A stretch of DNA of 64,000 bases from Paraburkholderia largidicola (GCF_013426895.1 NZ_AP023175.1:2170001-2234000); one strand, 5' to 3'. Numbered from the stretch's first letter, positions 1 through 9,020 are shown. A program made the numbers and translations. Notes: generated by a model from the letters alone, not told the origin.

Positions 1-900
1 GAAGCTGAACTCTGCGTCGGCAAGCACGGGTGCGATCTTCTCCATGCGTTCGAGCGCCTTGACCCGGCTTTGCGCCTGCTTCGCCTTCGAGGCCTTGGCC
101 TTGAAGCGGTCGATGAATTTCTGCAGGTGGGCGATCTTGTCCGCCTGCCTGGCCATCGCGGCCTGCTGCAACACGAGCTGCTCAGCGCGCATCTCTTCGA
201 ACTTGCTGTAGTTGCCGCCGTAACGTACGAGCCTGGCGTTGTCGACGTGCACCGTCACCTGCGTTACCGCGTCGAGGAATTCGCGATCGTGGCTGATCAC
301 GACAAGGGTTCCTTGATAGCGCTTGAGCCACGCCTCCAGCCACACCAGCGCGTCGAGGTCGAGGTGATTGGTCGGCTCGTCGAGCAGCAACAGGTCGGAC
401 GGGCACATGAGCGCGCGCGCCAGCTGCAGTCGCATGCGCCAGCCGCCGGAGAAACTGTTGACCGGCTGGCTAAGCTGCGCATCAGTGAAGCCAAGGCCCA
501 GGATCAGCGCCTGGGCACGGGCGGGGGCATCGTGCGCACCGGCGTCGTGCAGGTCCATGTAGGCGTGCGCCATGCGCATACCGTCGTCACTGGCTTCAGC
601 GGCGGCTACTTCGGCGTGCGCAGCCAGCAGCACGGTGTCACCTTCGACCACGAAGTCGGTCGCGCTCTGCTCGGTCTCCGGCATCTCCTGCGCGACCTGG
701 CCCATCTTCCACGCAGCGGGAATCGAGAACTCGCCGCTATCTTCGTGCAGCGTGCCGTTCAGAAGGCCGAAGAAGGACGACTTGCCAGCGCCATTGCGGC
801 CGACCAGACCAATCTTTTCGCCGGGGGTGAAGGTGATGGATGCGTTGTCGAGTACGACGTTAACGCCGCGGCGCAATGTGAGATTACGGACGGAAATCAT
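1..900 (-). CDS. yheS: ABC-F family ATPase, YheS-like (3' end outside window)
   Basis: The frame runs from an ATG at 900 to the window edge, giving the first 300 residues of an ABC-F protein. These are soluble twin-ATPase proteins that act on ribosomes and have no membrane domain. The first ATPase domain is complete: Walker A GRNGAGKSS near residue 35, signature FSGGWRMRLQLARAL near 150, Walker B LLLDEPTNHLD near 170 and switch SHDREFLD near 200. It is followed by the Lys/Arg/Gln-rich linker helix pair (FIDRFKAKASKAKQ) typical of this family. The sequence resembles E. coli YheS along its whole visible length. The second ATPase domain would lie beyond base 1. The family assignment is strong; the cellular role of YheS-type proteins is less well established than that of EttA. 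Confidence 0.93.
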   Translation of the reverse strand, partial: MISVRNLTLRRGVNVVLDNASITFTPGEKIGLVGRNGAGKSSFFGLLNGTLHEDSGEFSIPAAWKMGQVAQEMPETEQSATDFVVEGDTVLLAAHAEVAAAEASDDGMRMAHAYMDLHDAGAHDAPARAQALILGLGFTDAQLSQPVNSFSGGWRMRLQLARALMCPSDLLLLDEPTNHLDLDALVWLEAWLKRYQGTLVVISHDREFLDAVTQVTVHVDNARLVRYGGNYSKFEEMRAEQLVLQQAAMARQADKIAHLQKFIDRFKAKASKAKQAQSRVKALERMEKIAPVLADAEFSF

Positions 901-1499
901 ATGGGGCTACTTCGGAGAGGATAGGCATGATAGCCGACCGGATGCGCGGGGCTGTTTTTTTCTGGCCGCACGAGTGACGAGCCGCTCGTGCTTCACGGCG
1001 TCCATCGGCCGCAAAGGGAGGCGGACACTAGCGCACCGGGCGTTCCGGCTGCGGGGCCAGGGAACAGACAGTGAGTGACGGCTTCTGGGCGATAGCATCA
1101 GTTCGATGAAGATGCCGCGTGACGATGTTGGAATTCTCGATGGCAGCTTTCAGGCGGGTCGTGAGAATGCGTATTTCCGGCCATGAAGCGGCACTCGCGT
1201 TTTGTGCCACTCTGCATTCAGACGGCGGCACAGTCCGGCAAAGCGGCCATTCGATCTCCGTCTCCCGCATTGTTAGGGTAAGGCGAGGGCTTGCTGTCAC
1301 GCGTCGATCGGACGGCGCCGGGCACCGGGCACGTCGCCGTGCCCCACGCGATGCATGTCGTCCTGTCGAAATAGAATAATCCGCGCGGGATGCCGCGTTC
1401 GACGTGACCACGGCCTACTCACGGTCGGCGCCTGCCGGTCCTGCGCGATTGGCGTAGATCGACATCCGGCCACGAACGGATGCTTCCAGGACGGCCCTT
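901..1499. other. Intergenic, no gene recognised
   Basis: About 600 bases lie between the 5' end of the ABC-F gene and the 3' end of the LysR gene, both on the minus strand. Open frames here, for example 1028-1411 minus and 1119-1379 plus, have no recognisable domain and no convincing ribosome-binding site. The region must hold the ABC-F promoter, but I could not place it. Confidence 0.5.
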
Positions 1500-2417
1500 C
1501 TAGACGGCATATCGGATGATGCTCTGATCTTGAACGTTTGCGACCAACTCGTCGGCACGAGATAAAAGCCGAAGGAGCAATGGAGTCGTATTTGCGTTGT
1601 TGTATCCCAGGACGAGATCAATTGTCGGAGGCACGTCGTCAAGCGCCCGGGCAACAACATTCGGTGTCAGCATATTTTGCGCATACAGGGGGATAAGCGT
1701 AACGCCACCCGTGGACGTGACGAGTGACATTGCCGACGGCAGATTCTCGCCTTCATACTCCGCCCTGAGCGTGATCCCGACTTTCGATGCGTAATCCTCA
1801 ATCACGGATTTCAATACCGGAGACGTCCTCGCTGAACTGACGTAAATTTCGCGGGCGAGATCCTGCGGCCGAATCTTTTTGCGTGACGTCAGGCGATGAT
1901 CCGCCGGCAGCACGGCGATCAGGGGCTCCTTTGCCAACAACCTGAAGGACAGGCCAGAGGTTTGCGTCTCCGGGCGAAGAAAGGCAACGTCCAGGTTCCC
2001 TCGCATCAGCCCGAGAGCAAGTTCTGGGGAGGACTGACTGCACAGCGTTATTTCGGCCTCCGGCGCCTCTTCCCGGAGGATGCGTAGAGCATGGGGTAGC
2101 CACACGACTTCCTGCCCGGCAAGGAAGCCCATGGACAAGACGGGCTTTTCCGGCTGTTCCGCCCGCCGCGCGCCGTCAGTAGCCGCATCAACTTGCAACA
2201 GCGCCAGGCGCGCGTGATCAAGGAAAATTCTCCCGGCGGCGGTGAGCGCCACGCCACGTGCCTGGCGCTCCAGCAACTTCACACCGACTTCGGATTCCAG
2301 GTCGCGAATCTGCCGGCTCAACGACGGCTGCGACGTGTGCAGTCTCCGCTGAGCGGCCGTCAATAGGCTGCCTTCCTCCGCAACGGCAACGAAATATCGC
2401 AAATGTCGAAGTTCCAT
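1500..2417 (-). CDS. LysR-type transcriptional regulator
   Basis: The 305-residue protein has the usual LysR length. A winged helix-turn-helix lies at residues 1-60 (MELRHLRYFVAVAEEGS, then TSQPSLSRQIRDLE), followed by a periplasmic-binding-protein-like effector domain from about residue 90. The N-terminus resembles HcaR/CatR/BenM-type regulators of aromatic or haloaromatic metabolism, but the effector cannot be read from sequence. It is transcribed away from the hydrolase gene at 2759, the usual arrangement of a LysR regulator and its target. A perfect palindrome containing a T-N11-A motif lies 12 bases upstream of its start, which suggests autoregulation. Confidence 0.92.
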   Translation of the reverse strand: MELRHLRYFVAVAEEGSLLTAAQRRLHTSQPSLSRQIRDLESEVGVKLLERQARGVALTAAGRIFLDHARLALLQVDAATDGARRAEQPEKPVLSMGFLAGQEVVWLPHALRILREEAPEAEITLCSQSSPELALGLMRGNLDVAFLRPETQTSGLSFRLLAKEPLIAVLPADHRLTSRKKIRPQDLAREIYVSSARTSPVLKSVIEDYASKVGITLRAEYEGENLPSAMSLVTSTGGVTLIPLYAQNMLTPNVVARALDDVPPTIDLVLGYNNANTTPLLLRLLSRADELVANVQDQSIIRYAV

Positions 2418-2428
2418 TGGATCTCCGA

Positions 2429-2445
2429 TATGCCTTCAAGGCATA
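2429..2445. promoter_or_regulatory. Palindrome with LysR-type T-N11-A motif
   Basis: TATGCCTTCAAGGCATA is a perfect 8-bp-arm palindrome around one base. It contains T-GCCTTCAAGGC-A, the T-N11-A core of LysR boxes. It lies just upstream of the LysR start codon at 2417, inside the divergent interval to the hydrolase gene. Its use as an operator is inferred. Confidence 0.55.
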
Positions 2446-2758
2446 GGTGAAGACTTACAAAGCCTTTGTCCTCAGGGAATGGGACGCCTATCTTTGCAGT
2501 AGCTTCCGTGTGTGCATCGACGGAAGCACCGCGGTCAAACCAGTCGAATCCTGGAAGGAGAGGGCAATGTCTATAGATCCCAAGCTTAGCATCGTGTTCT
2601 GCCACAGCATTCCATCGCAGCGTTGTCGGAGTGTGCTCCGCTCGCACGTTTTCAGATGCGCACTGTGAAATAAGACTTCGAAGGAAGCCGCTGGCAGCAT
2701 TCTCGATGCCTCGCGGAGCACCAACACTTCAATCAATCTCTTATAGGAGGTACCAGCG

Positions 2759-3577
2759 ATGCCTACGATCACCACTCCGGACGGCGTAAAGATCTTCTAC
2801 AAGGACTGGGGGTCCGGTCAGCCGATCGTCTTCAGCCATGGCTGGCCCCTGTCGGCCGACGACTGGGACGCCCAGATGATGTTTTTCCTTCACCACGGCT
2901 ACCGGGTGATCGCCCATGACCGGCGTGGGCACGGTCGGTCCGAGCAAGTCGGCACCGGCAACGACATGGACCACTGGGTCGCCGACCTCGCTGCACTGAC
3001 CGAACACCTCGGCGTCCGCGACGCGATCCACATCGGGCACTCCACCGGCGGCGGCGAGGTGGCACGCTACGTCGCTCGCCACCAGGAGCGGGTCGCCAAG
3101 GCAGTGCTGGTGGCCTCGTTGACGCCGAACATGGTGAAAACCGACGCGAACCCTGGAGGTCAGCCGCGGGAGTGGTTCGACGCGGTTAAGTCAGGCGTGC
3201 TTGGCAACCGGTCGGAGTTTTACCGGGCAGTCCCGGAGGGTCCGTTCTATGGATTCAACCGTCCGGGCGCCAAGCCGTCTGAGGCGGTGATCGCGAACTG
3301 GTGGCGCCAGGGCATGGCCGGCAGCGCCCAGGCCCACTACGAGACCGTATTCTCCTGGCTGGAGGATTACACCGAAGATCTGAAGAAGATCACTGTGCCG
3401 GTACTGGTCATGCATGGCGAAGACGACCAGATCGTCCCGTTCGCCAGTTCGGTGCCCCGCGCGGTCGACCTGCTCGCGAACGGTGTGCTGAAGACGTACT
3501 CTGGTTTCCCGCACGGCATGCTGACCACCCACGCGGAAGTCCTCAACCCCGACCTTCTCGAGTTCATCAAATCTTGA
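2759..3577 (+). CDS. Alpha/beta hydrolase, non-heme chloroperoxidase type
   Basis: This 272-residue protein matches the cofactor-free haloperoxidase/esterase branch of alpha/beta hydrolases in length and motifs. The oxyanion-hole segment is SHGWPLSADDW at residues 26-36. The nucleophile elbow GHSTGGGE places Ser95, the acid is in HGEDDQIVP (Asp223), and His252 is in GFPHGM. These enzymes hydrolyse esters and, in the presence of acetate and peroxide, form peracids that oxidise halides in vitro; the natural substrate is usually unknown. No signal peptide is visible, so it is probably cytoplasmic. The start is set by TAGGAGGT 7 bases upstream of the ATG. The divergent LysR gene at 1500-2417 is the likely regulator. 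Confidence 0.93.
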   Translation: MPTITTPDGVKIFYKDWGSGQPIVFSHGWPLSADDWDAQMMFFLHHGYRVIAHDRRGHGRSEQVGTGNDMDHWVADLAALTEHLGVRDAIHIGHSTGGGEVARYVARHQERVAKAVLVASLTPNMVKTDANPGGQPREWFDAVKSGVLGNRSEFYRAVPEGPFYGFNRPGAKPSEAVIANWWRQGMAGSAQAHYETVFSWLEDYTEDLKKITVPVLVMHGEDDQIVPFASSVPRAVDLLANGVLKTYSGFPHGMLTTHAEVLNPDLLEFIKS

Positions 3578-3610
3578 CAGGACGCCAGCCCGAACCAGAA
3601 CCAGGTAATT

Positions 3611-3664
3611 CGAGTGGCGCGCTCAACGGGTGTGCCACTCGACCTACGTGTCCACGTAGGGTCG
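3611..3664. terminator. Two adjacent inverted repeats, possible terminator
   Basis: CGAGTGGC (3611-3618) pairs with GCCACTCG (3634-3641). Directly after it, CCTACGTG (3643-3650) pairs with CACGTAGG (3653-3660) around two bases. The second stem can be extended with one bulge. They lie 35-85 bases after the hydrolase stop codon. There is no clear T-run, so a terminator role is only plausible. The rest of 3665-4068 shows nothing recognisable. Confidence 0.4.
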
Positions 3665-4068
3665 TGAAGACTCATTCGTCGATGGAGAGAAGAGGCATTC
3701 GTCGGCATGGATTTGCGAATGTCAGTGAAGCGACCTTCAGCCGCCGCACAGCGGCTGACCGTTGACCGTCGGCTCTGGCCGATCCTGAGACGCTCGGCTG
3801 GGACATAATTTTGTTGCGGCAGTGACGCGGCTCCCGTGGAACGTTTGCGGTGTCAACTGGCAATCATCTGCAACTCTGGAAGTGTCATGAATGAAGTGGT
3901 TTTTTGACGTCTGAATTAACTGAAGCGAAAGTTACTTGAGCAATGTTCAGGAAGCCAATCAAGTTCGGTATGGTAAGGACTGCTCTCCGGCGGTAGCCAT
4001 TCACGCGTAGATGTGATCGCATCAGGAAGCCGTGCGGATCCACGATTTGCAGAAATGTGCTTCGTCAG

Positions 4069-4100
4069 AAAAAGAAAAGGGCGAGCACGGGGTCTCGCCC
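4069..4100 (-). terminator. Rho-independent terminator of the Lys/Ala-rich protein gene
   Basis: Read on the minus strand, a 7-bp stem GGGCGAG/CTCGCCC (4079-4085 with 4094-4100) around an 8-base loop is followed by TTTTCTTTTT. It lies 66 bases past the stop codon of the minus-strand gene ending at 4167. Confidence 0.8.
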
Positions 4101-4166
4101 TCGGAGCGGATCACGGTTCACTTTGTGTTGTGTGTTGACCGGTTCCGGCCACTGGCAACGCCGGAT

Positions 4167-4646
4167 TTACTGCTTTTTCGTGGCGTCAACCTTGGCGTCG
4201 GCCGACTTTTTGTTTGCGTCGTTCTGAGCTTCGACCTTCTCCTTGTCTGCCTTTGCTTGAGCCACGTTGGCATCCTGGGCGGCTTCATGCTTCTTCTTGT
4301 CTGCCTTTACCTGCGCGTCGTGCTTCTTCTTGTCGGCTCGGGCCTGTGCTTTCATTGCGTCCCCGCGTGCGTCAGACGCTTCTTTCGGCGTTGTTGCCTT
4401 TTCCATCTTCGCCGCTTTCTTGTCAGCATTGGCTTGAGCAGAAGCCTTGTCTTCATTCGCTGAAGCCTGAGCCTTGTCGGCGTCACTCTGAGCTTCAGCC
4501 TTCTTTTTATTGGCGGTAGCCTGTGCTTCACTCTTCTCGCTGTTTGCCTTCATCTGGGCTTTGGTAGCGTCCGAGGGCGCGGCGGTCTGTGCGAGTGCCG
4601 TGGTGGCGAGCAATACGGATGCGAGTGCTGCGACAATCTTCTTCAT
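4167..4646 (-). CDS. Exported Lys/Ala-rich repetitive protein
   Basis: The 159-residue protein starts with a clear signal peptide (MKKIVAALASVLLATTALAQ, cleavage after about residue 20). The rest is almost entirely Ala, Lys, Asp, Glu, Gln and Asn in loosely repeated 8-12-residue blocks such as ADKKKHDAQVK and ADKKKHEAAQD. There are no Cys residues and few hydrophobics, so an extended or coiled-coil helix is likely. The start is chosen because GGGAGGAA lies 5 bases upstream of ATG 4646; an in-frame ATG at 4694 has no such site and would bury the signal peptide. A good terminator follows. I recognise no functional family. A periplasmic structural, charge-buffering or polyanion-binding protein would fit, but this is inference. 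Confidence 0.8.
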   Translation of the reverse strand: MKKIVAALASVLLATTALAQTAAPSDATKAQMKANSEKSEAQATANKKKAEAQSDADKAQASANEDKASAQANADKKAAKMEKATTPKEASDARGDAMKAQARADKKKHDAQVKADKKKHEAAQDANVAQAKADKEKVEAQNDANKKSADAKVDATKKQ

Positions 4647-5008
4647 ATTTCCTCCCTGGAAATGCACTGCACTGGGCAGTGCTGTCTGTATCAACGCTAG
4701 TCGACTCGCGGACGTTGACCCTGATCTCGTGACAAACGGTAACTAGGCCAGGGACGCGACGCCAACTGCTTATCGGCGACGCCCGTGACGCACAGCCACC
4801 ATAGTGGCCGCGTCGGGATCCACGTCAGTTTCCAGGTTCACAAGTGGCTACCGCTGATTCGAAGGGATATTTCAGCAGCCTGCCAGACGCGGCACGACGA
4901 TTGCTGTTGCCAAACCTGTTCGCGCACTACGTTGCTGGACGCTGTTCCTCCGTAAGCCCGCATCGTTCGAATGACTCATGTTCCACTTTCCAGACTCGTG
5001 ATGAGGCC

Positions 5009-6226
5009 ATGCGCAAACCTCTGAAACCGAAACCGCCACGCCACGCGAAGCGGCAGGACGTATTGACGGCCAAACGCAATGCAAAGATGGCTAGTTCTAC
5101 GCACGCCTACGTGCGTGGCAACACGGTCAAATTTTATGACTGGTTGAAGCAGGCGGAAATTCGGGGTTTGCCTGAAGGCCCTGCCATCTGGATCTGTGGC
5201 GACTGTCACACCGGCAATCTTGGCCCGATAGCGAATTCCCAGGGAAAGATCGAAGTTCAGATTCGCGACCTCGATCAAACCGTCATCGGTAACCCGGTGC
5301 ATGATCTCGTTCGCCTCGGATTGTCCCTGGCGACCGCCGCGCGCGGATCTGCACTTCCGGGTATTACCACTATCAACATGATCGAAGCGCTCTTCGAGGG
5401 ATACTTGCAACCGTTCGCGAAAGAGACGGCGTCGCGAGATCCTGGCGACCGACCGGAAGTGGTGCGTGTGGTAATGCGCGAGGCCGTGCGACGCACGTGG
5501 AAGCATCTTGCGCGCGAGAGACTGGACGATGCGCAACCCACCATACCGTTTGGCAAGCGTTTCTGGCCTGTCAGCGAAAAAGAGCGAGCCGAGATCGAAT
5601 CGCTTTTTCAGATCCATACCCTGGCGGAACTCGCGACAGGTTTGCGCGGGCGTCCAGACACGGGTGATGTGACGGTGCTAGACGCCGCGTACTGGGTCAA
5701 GGGCTGCAGTTCCCTCGGGCGACTCCGCTATGCGGTTCTTCTCGATGTGGATGGTGGCGCGGTAGAGGGCGACGACCTGTGCCTGATCGATATCAAGGAA
5801 GGTGTGCAGGCAGCGGCTCCGCGTTACAAGGACGCCGTAATGCCCCGAGACAACGCGGAGCGCGTCGTCGAGGGTGCCCGTCACCTGTCGCCGCATCTCG
5901 GCGAGCGCATGCGTTCAGCGACGCTTCAGGAGCGGCCGGTCGTGCTGCGCGAGTTGTTGCCGCAGGATCTTAAGCTGGAAATCGACCAGGTCGGGCCGAA
6001 AGAAGCCATGGAGGTTGCGCGTTACCTTGCCCTAGTCGTGGGCCAGGCACATGCACGGCAAATGAATCACTCGGATCGCAAGCGCTGGACATCCGAGTTG
6101 CGACGTACAAAATCAAAATCGATCGAAGCACCCACGTGGCTGTGGAAAAGCGTTGTCGAACTGGTAGGGAGTCACGAGGTCGGCTATCTCGAACATTGTC
6201 GACGCTACGCGCTGGAGGCGGGCTGA
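5009..6226 (+). CDS. DUF2252 family protein
   Basis: The 405-residue protein carries the DUF2252 signature. After KMASSTHAYVRGNT near residue 30 comes ICGDCHTGNLGP, then IRDLDQTVIGNPVHDLVRLGLSL. These resemble the catalytic and metal-binding loops of aminoglycoside-phosphotransferase-like kinases (H-x-D...N and D-x-D). A Lys-containing strand, LIDIKEG, and a C-terminal VGQAHARQ helix are also typical. Its biochemical function is not established. The start is uncertain: I chose ATG 5009, which leaves a short basic N-terminus as in relatives, but the frame is open back to a GTG at 4844. The gene stands alone, with no neighbour suggesting a pathway. Confidence 0.82.
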   Translation: MRKPLKPKPPRHAKRQDVLTAKRNAKMASSTHAYVRGNTVKFYDWLKQAEIRGLPEGPAIWICGDCHTGNLGPIANSQGKIEVQIRDLDQTVIGNPVHDLVRLGLSLATAARGSALPGITTINMIEALFEGYLQPFAKETASRDPGDRPEVVRVVMREAVRRTWKHLARERLDDAQPTIPFGKRFWPVSEKERAEIESLFQIHTLAELATGLRGRPDTGDVTVLDAAYWVKGCSSLGRLRYAVLLDVDGGAVEGDDLCLIDIKEGVQAAAPRYKDAVMPRDNAERVVEGARHLSPHLGERMRSATLQERPVVLRELLPQDLKLEIDQVGPKEAMEVARYLALVVGQAHARQMNHSDRKRWTSELRRTKSKSIEAPTWLWKSVVELVGSHEVGYLEHCRRYALEAG

Positions 6227-6533
6227 TTCGCTGCGGAGCGGAGGGCGTCCCGTGCCGAAAGCTGACTGAACAACTCGTGTGACGCGACCGATTGCATAGC
6301 GGCATGTCAGACCGCAATTTTTTTGCGGATGCCTTCGCGGGGCCGGCGGTTGCGCTACGAATCAACATGACATCTCGCACCAGCACTTGCGGATGCCTCG
6401 TATGAAACTGCGCGTCGGATATGAAATGGTTTATACGTGTTCCCAGTCGACGCCAATGCAGTTGATGCTCAATACGCACTCGTCCTACGTGAACGAGATC
6501 ATTGTTCCCAACCGTCTGATCGTCGAACCTGTA
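6227..6533. other. Intergenic, nothing recognised
   Basis: Between the DUF2252 stop and the broken ParB-like gene I see no coding pattern or hairpin I would defend. It may hold decayed 3' sequence of the pseudogene, because the homologous frame stops early at 6534. Confidence 0.4.
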
Positions 6534-6962
6534 TTACATGCTGTCATGTGGGTAGGTCCAGCGGTGGTCATCCATCGACAACCAGAAATCCTGATATGAC
6601 AACCGCGACACATTCGCCACGAGCACTGCGGGCATCGTTTCTATTCCAGCACGCCACAAAGCGGTTGCCACATGATGATGGTCAAGCGCGAAGGATGCGC
6701 CGCTTGGTCCAGGCACGACGGGCACCGGCTTCTCAGTGGTCGCCATTTCCGGATCGTGACCGGCAGCGACTCATAGCTCATAGAACTGCGTCTTTTGGGC
6801 GATCTCGCGAAGACCGTGCGTTAGCTGAGTTGGGCGGATGTTTTTGATGGCGACTGTTTTCAATTTGGCTCCTTTGCGAGCCACGGTCACGTCGGCAACG
6901 GCGAATGTGAGACGCCATCCGAATTGAACGCGATACCAGAGGCGCGTGCGACGCGTGACCAC
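6534..6962 (-). pseudogene. ParB-like nuclease family (ParBc_2 type), interrupted by a stop codon
   Basis: On the minus strand one reading frame from 6962 encodes IRPTQLTHGLREIAQKT, the N-terminal motif of the putative ParB-like nuclease family (PF08857 type). A TGA follows at 6773-6771. In the same frame, nine codons later, it resumes as EKPVPVVPGPSG, FALDHHHVATALWRAG, and FWLSMDDHRWTYPHD, the core motifs of that family. The frame then ends at 6534, earlier than expected because relatives continue with another segment after the WTYPYD-like motif. The gene therefore has at least one nonsense mutation and probably a lost 3' end. The family name reflects a fold prediction; no activity is implied. 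The start at 6962 is approximate. Confidence 0.65.
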
Positions 6963-7206
6963 CTTCGCGAGCGCAACCAGAATCAGCTATCGGTTGTTCA
7001 GGCTACGGGATACGCGTCGCAAAACGGGTGCCTGCGTTGGTTGTAGATGCCGATTCGAGCTTTCCGGAGTGCGCTTGGACAATCTGCTTGCAGATATCGG
7101 CGCAATAGGCTCTTCATCGTTGATGACTGAGAGAGCCAGATGCTTGCCGTCGCTGCTTGCGTCCACCACGACGGGCGAATCCGCCTCGCCGTGGGAAGGC
7201 GGCCGA

Positions 7207-8682
7207 TTACCTTGACCCGCCCCCGCCGTGACCGCCTCCGCCGTTCCCGCCTGCGCCCGAACCGCCTCCGCCGTGACCGCCAGCACCGCCAGCGCCAGCA
7301 CCGCCAGCGCCTGCGCCGCCAGCGCCTGCGCCGCCAGCGCCAGCACCGCCAGCGCCAGCACCGCCTGCGCCAGCGCCAGCGCCAGCGCCGCCTGCGCCAG
7401 CACCACCTGCGCCTGCGCCGCCAGCGCCCGAGCTACCAGCGCCGTGACCGCCCGCGCCGCCAGCACCTGCGCCACCAGCACCTGCGCCACCAGCGCCTGC
7501 GCCACCTGCGCCGGCGCCACCAGCGCCTGCACCACCGGCGCCTGCACCGCCAGCGCCCGAGTTACCCCCGCCGTGACCGCCCGCGCCGCCTGCGCCCGCA
7601 CCGCCTGCACCTGCACCGCCTGCACCTGCACCTGCACCTGCACCTGCACCTGCACCGCCTGCGCCTGCACCCGCACCGCCTGCACCTGCACCTGCACCTG
7701 CACCTGCACCTGCACCTGCACCTGCACCCGAGCCGCTACCGCCGTGGCCGCTTGCACCTGAACTGCCTGTGCCTGCACCGCCTGCGCCACCTGCACCTGA
7801 ACTGCCTGCGCCTGCACCGCCTGCGCCACCTGCACCTGAACTGCCTGCGCCTGCGCCACCTGCACCTGAACCGCCTGCGCCCGCGCCACCTGCACCTGAA
7901 CTGCCTGCACCTGCACCGCCTACGCCTGCGCCACCTGCACCTGAACTGCCTGTGCCCGAACCACCTCCGACGTGACCGCCCGCAGGCTGTCCTTCAGCCA
8001 GCCTCAGTGAAGCAGCATTCGGAGAAAGTGCGCTGCGGTGATCGAACGAAGCGGAAGCGGTCGGTGGGGCGAGCCCGGCACTGCCAATTGCAGTTCCCCG
8101 AGCAGGAGGTGACGATGAACTCGTGACCTGACCAGACGAAGGCGCTTGTTGCGCTGACGACGTAGGTCGGGTGATCTCGGGCGCATGCCGTGCGATCGCT
8201 TTCGCGTGCGGCGCCGAATAGCGGCGATTCTGTGCCGCCGCATGGCTTGCTTGACCTGGCAGTCGTTTAACCGACTGCGGCGCAGCATAATCCGGAGTAC
8301 GTCCAACGGGGTGGTCGGACGGAGTGGAAGACACAGGCGGGGCGAGCTCCGTACTGGCAAGCGCGGTTCCGCGGGCGGGAAGCGACGATGGTTTCGCGAC
8401 CTGACCGGACCAGGACCCGTGCTGCGCCGGCGACGTGGGTTCGATGATCCCGGGCGCCTGATCATGGGCGAACCGATCGCCATACGCGACGATACCCATG
8501 ATCCCGGCAGCCAATGCACTTGCTGACGCAACCCAAAGCGCAAGGCGTCTGCCTCGCGCTGGCCGTGCAGCCTCGAACCCAGCATCCGGGCTACCTGCAC
8601 CCGAATGCGCAAGCTCGACATGTCTGAACATTACGATCCGCTTCGGATCGTTTCGTCTGATCCTTCCATTTACTACGTTCAT
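7207..8682 (-). CDS. Large Gly/Ala-repeat protein with a single N-terminal membrane segment
   Basis: The 491-residue protein has a short cytoplasmic N-terminus and one transmembrane helix at about residues 45-68 (LALWVASASALAAGIMGIVA). A Pro/Ser/Ala-rich stalk follows, then about 250 residues made almost only of Gly and Ala with Ser/His punctuation (GAGGAGAGGAGGHGGG). The stalk contains a roughly 48-residue duplication: residues 77-124 and 167-215 align (PTSPAQ / PTSSAQ, SGQVAKPSS / SGQVTSSSS, LPARGTALAS / PPARGTAIGS). The start at 8682 is supported by GAGGGGAC 6 bases upstream; an earlier in-frame ATG at 8820 lacks such a site. The composition recalls silk- or glycine-rich cell-wall proteins, but I recognise no family. 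The strong codon periodicity and intact 491-codon frame argue that it is real. Confidence 0.7.
   Translation of the reverse strand: MNVVNGRIRRNDPKRIVMFRHVELAHSGAGSPDAGFEAARPARGRRLALWVASASALAAGIMGIVAYGDRFAHDQAPGIIEPTSPAQHGSWSGQVAKPSSLPARGTALASTELAPPVSSTPSDHPVGRTPDYAAPQSVKRLPGQASHAAAQNRRYSAPHAKAIARHAPEITRPTSSAQQAPSSGQVTSSSSPPARGTAIGSAGLAPPTASASFDHRSALSPNAASLRLAEGQPAGGHVGGGSGTGSSGAGGAGVGGAGAGSSGAGGAGAGGSGAGGAGAGSSGAGGAGGAGAGSSGAGGAGGAGTGSSGASGHGGSGSGAGAGAGAGAGAGAGAGGAGAGAGGAGAGAGAGAGAGGAGAGGAGAGGAGGHGGGNSGAGGAGAGGAGAGGAGAGGAGAGGAGAGGAGAGGAGGHGAGSSGAGGAGAGGAGAGGAGAGAGAGGAGAGGAGAGGAGAGGAGAGGAGAGGAGGHGGGGSGAGGNGGGGHGGGGSR
7210..7975. repeat. Coding tandem repeats (6, 9 and 12-bp units)
   Basis: This stretch is built from short units ending in GCC and CCTGC/CCAGC. 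It includes two hexanucleotide runs of CCTGCA at about 7606-7660 and 7678-7728. All units are multiples of three, so length changes keep the Gly/Ala frame open. It is likely to vary in copy number and to be error-prone in short-read assembly. Confidence 0.85.
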
Positions 8683-9020
8683 GTGCCGTCCCCTCGCGGA
8701 GTGCTCATCGAAATGAGCCGCGGGACCGTTCTGCGTGTCGACCCCCTGGCGCCCCCATGGCAATGGAAGCGGTGTACCAGGTTTTCTATCGTAAGCTTTT
8801 GCGCGAAGAAGACTCGCCATCTTCCTGGCCGATCCGGACGGGTTGCCAGCTTGACACGCTACTTAACCACCCCGGCTTCTTCACATGAATGGTATCGGTA
8901 GGCAGACTTTTCTCCGCCGCGCAGATTGGTCGATCGCGTGAACCTGTAGAGAAACCAATTCAAACGCGCGCATTGAGCGCTTAGGACAGAGACGACGCTC
9001 ACCTGGACAATACGTGCATT

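Noticed and set aside
7210..7975. Possible CRISPR or satellite array
   Set aside because: Units are 6-12 bases without spacers and are multiples of three inside an intact reading frame, so they are coding repeats.
7140..8126. Long plus-strand open frame rich in Arg, His and Leu opposite the Gly/Ala protein
   Set aside because: It is the antisense of a low-complexity repeat: the repeated Gly and Ala codons necessarily read as His/Leu/Arg on the other strand. It has no start signal or domain.
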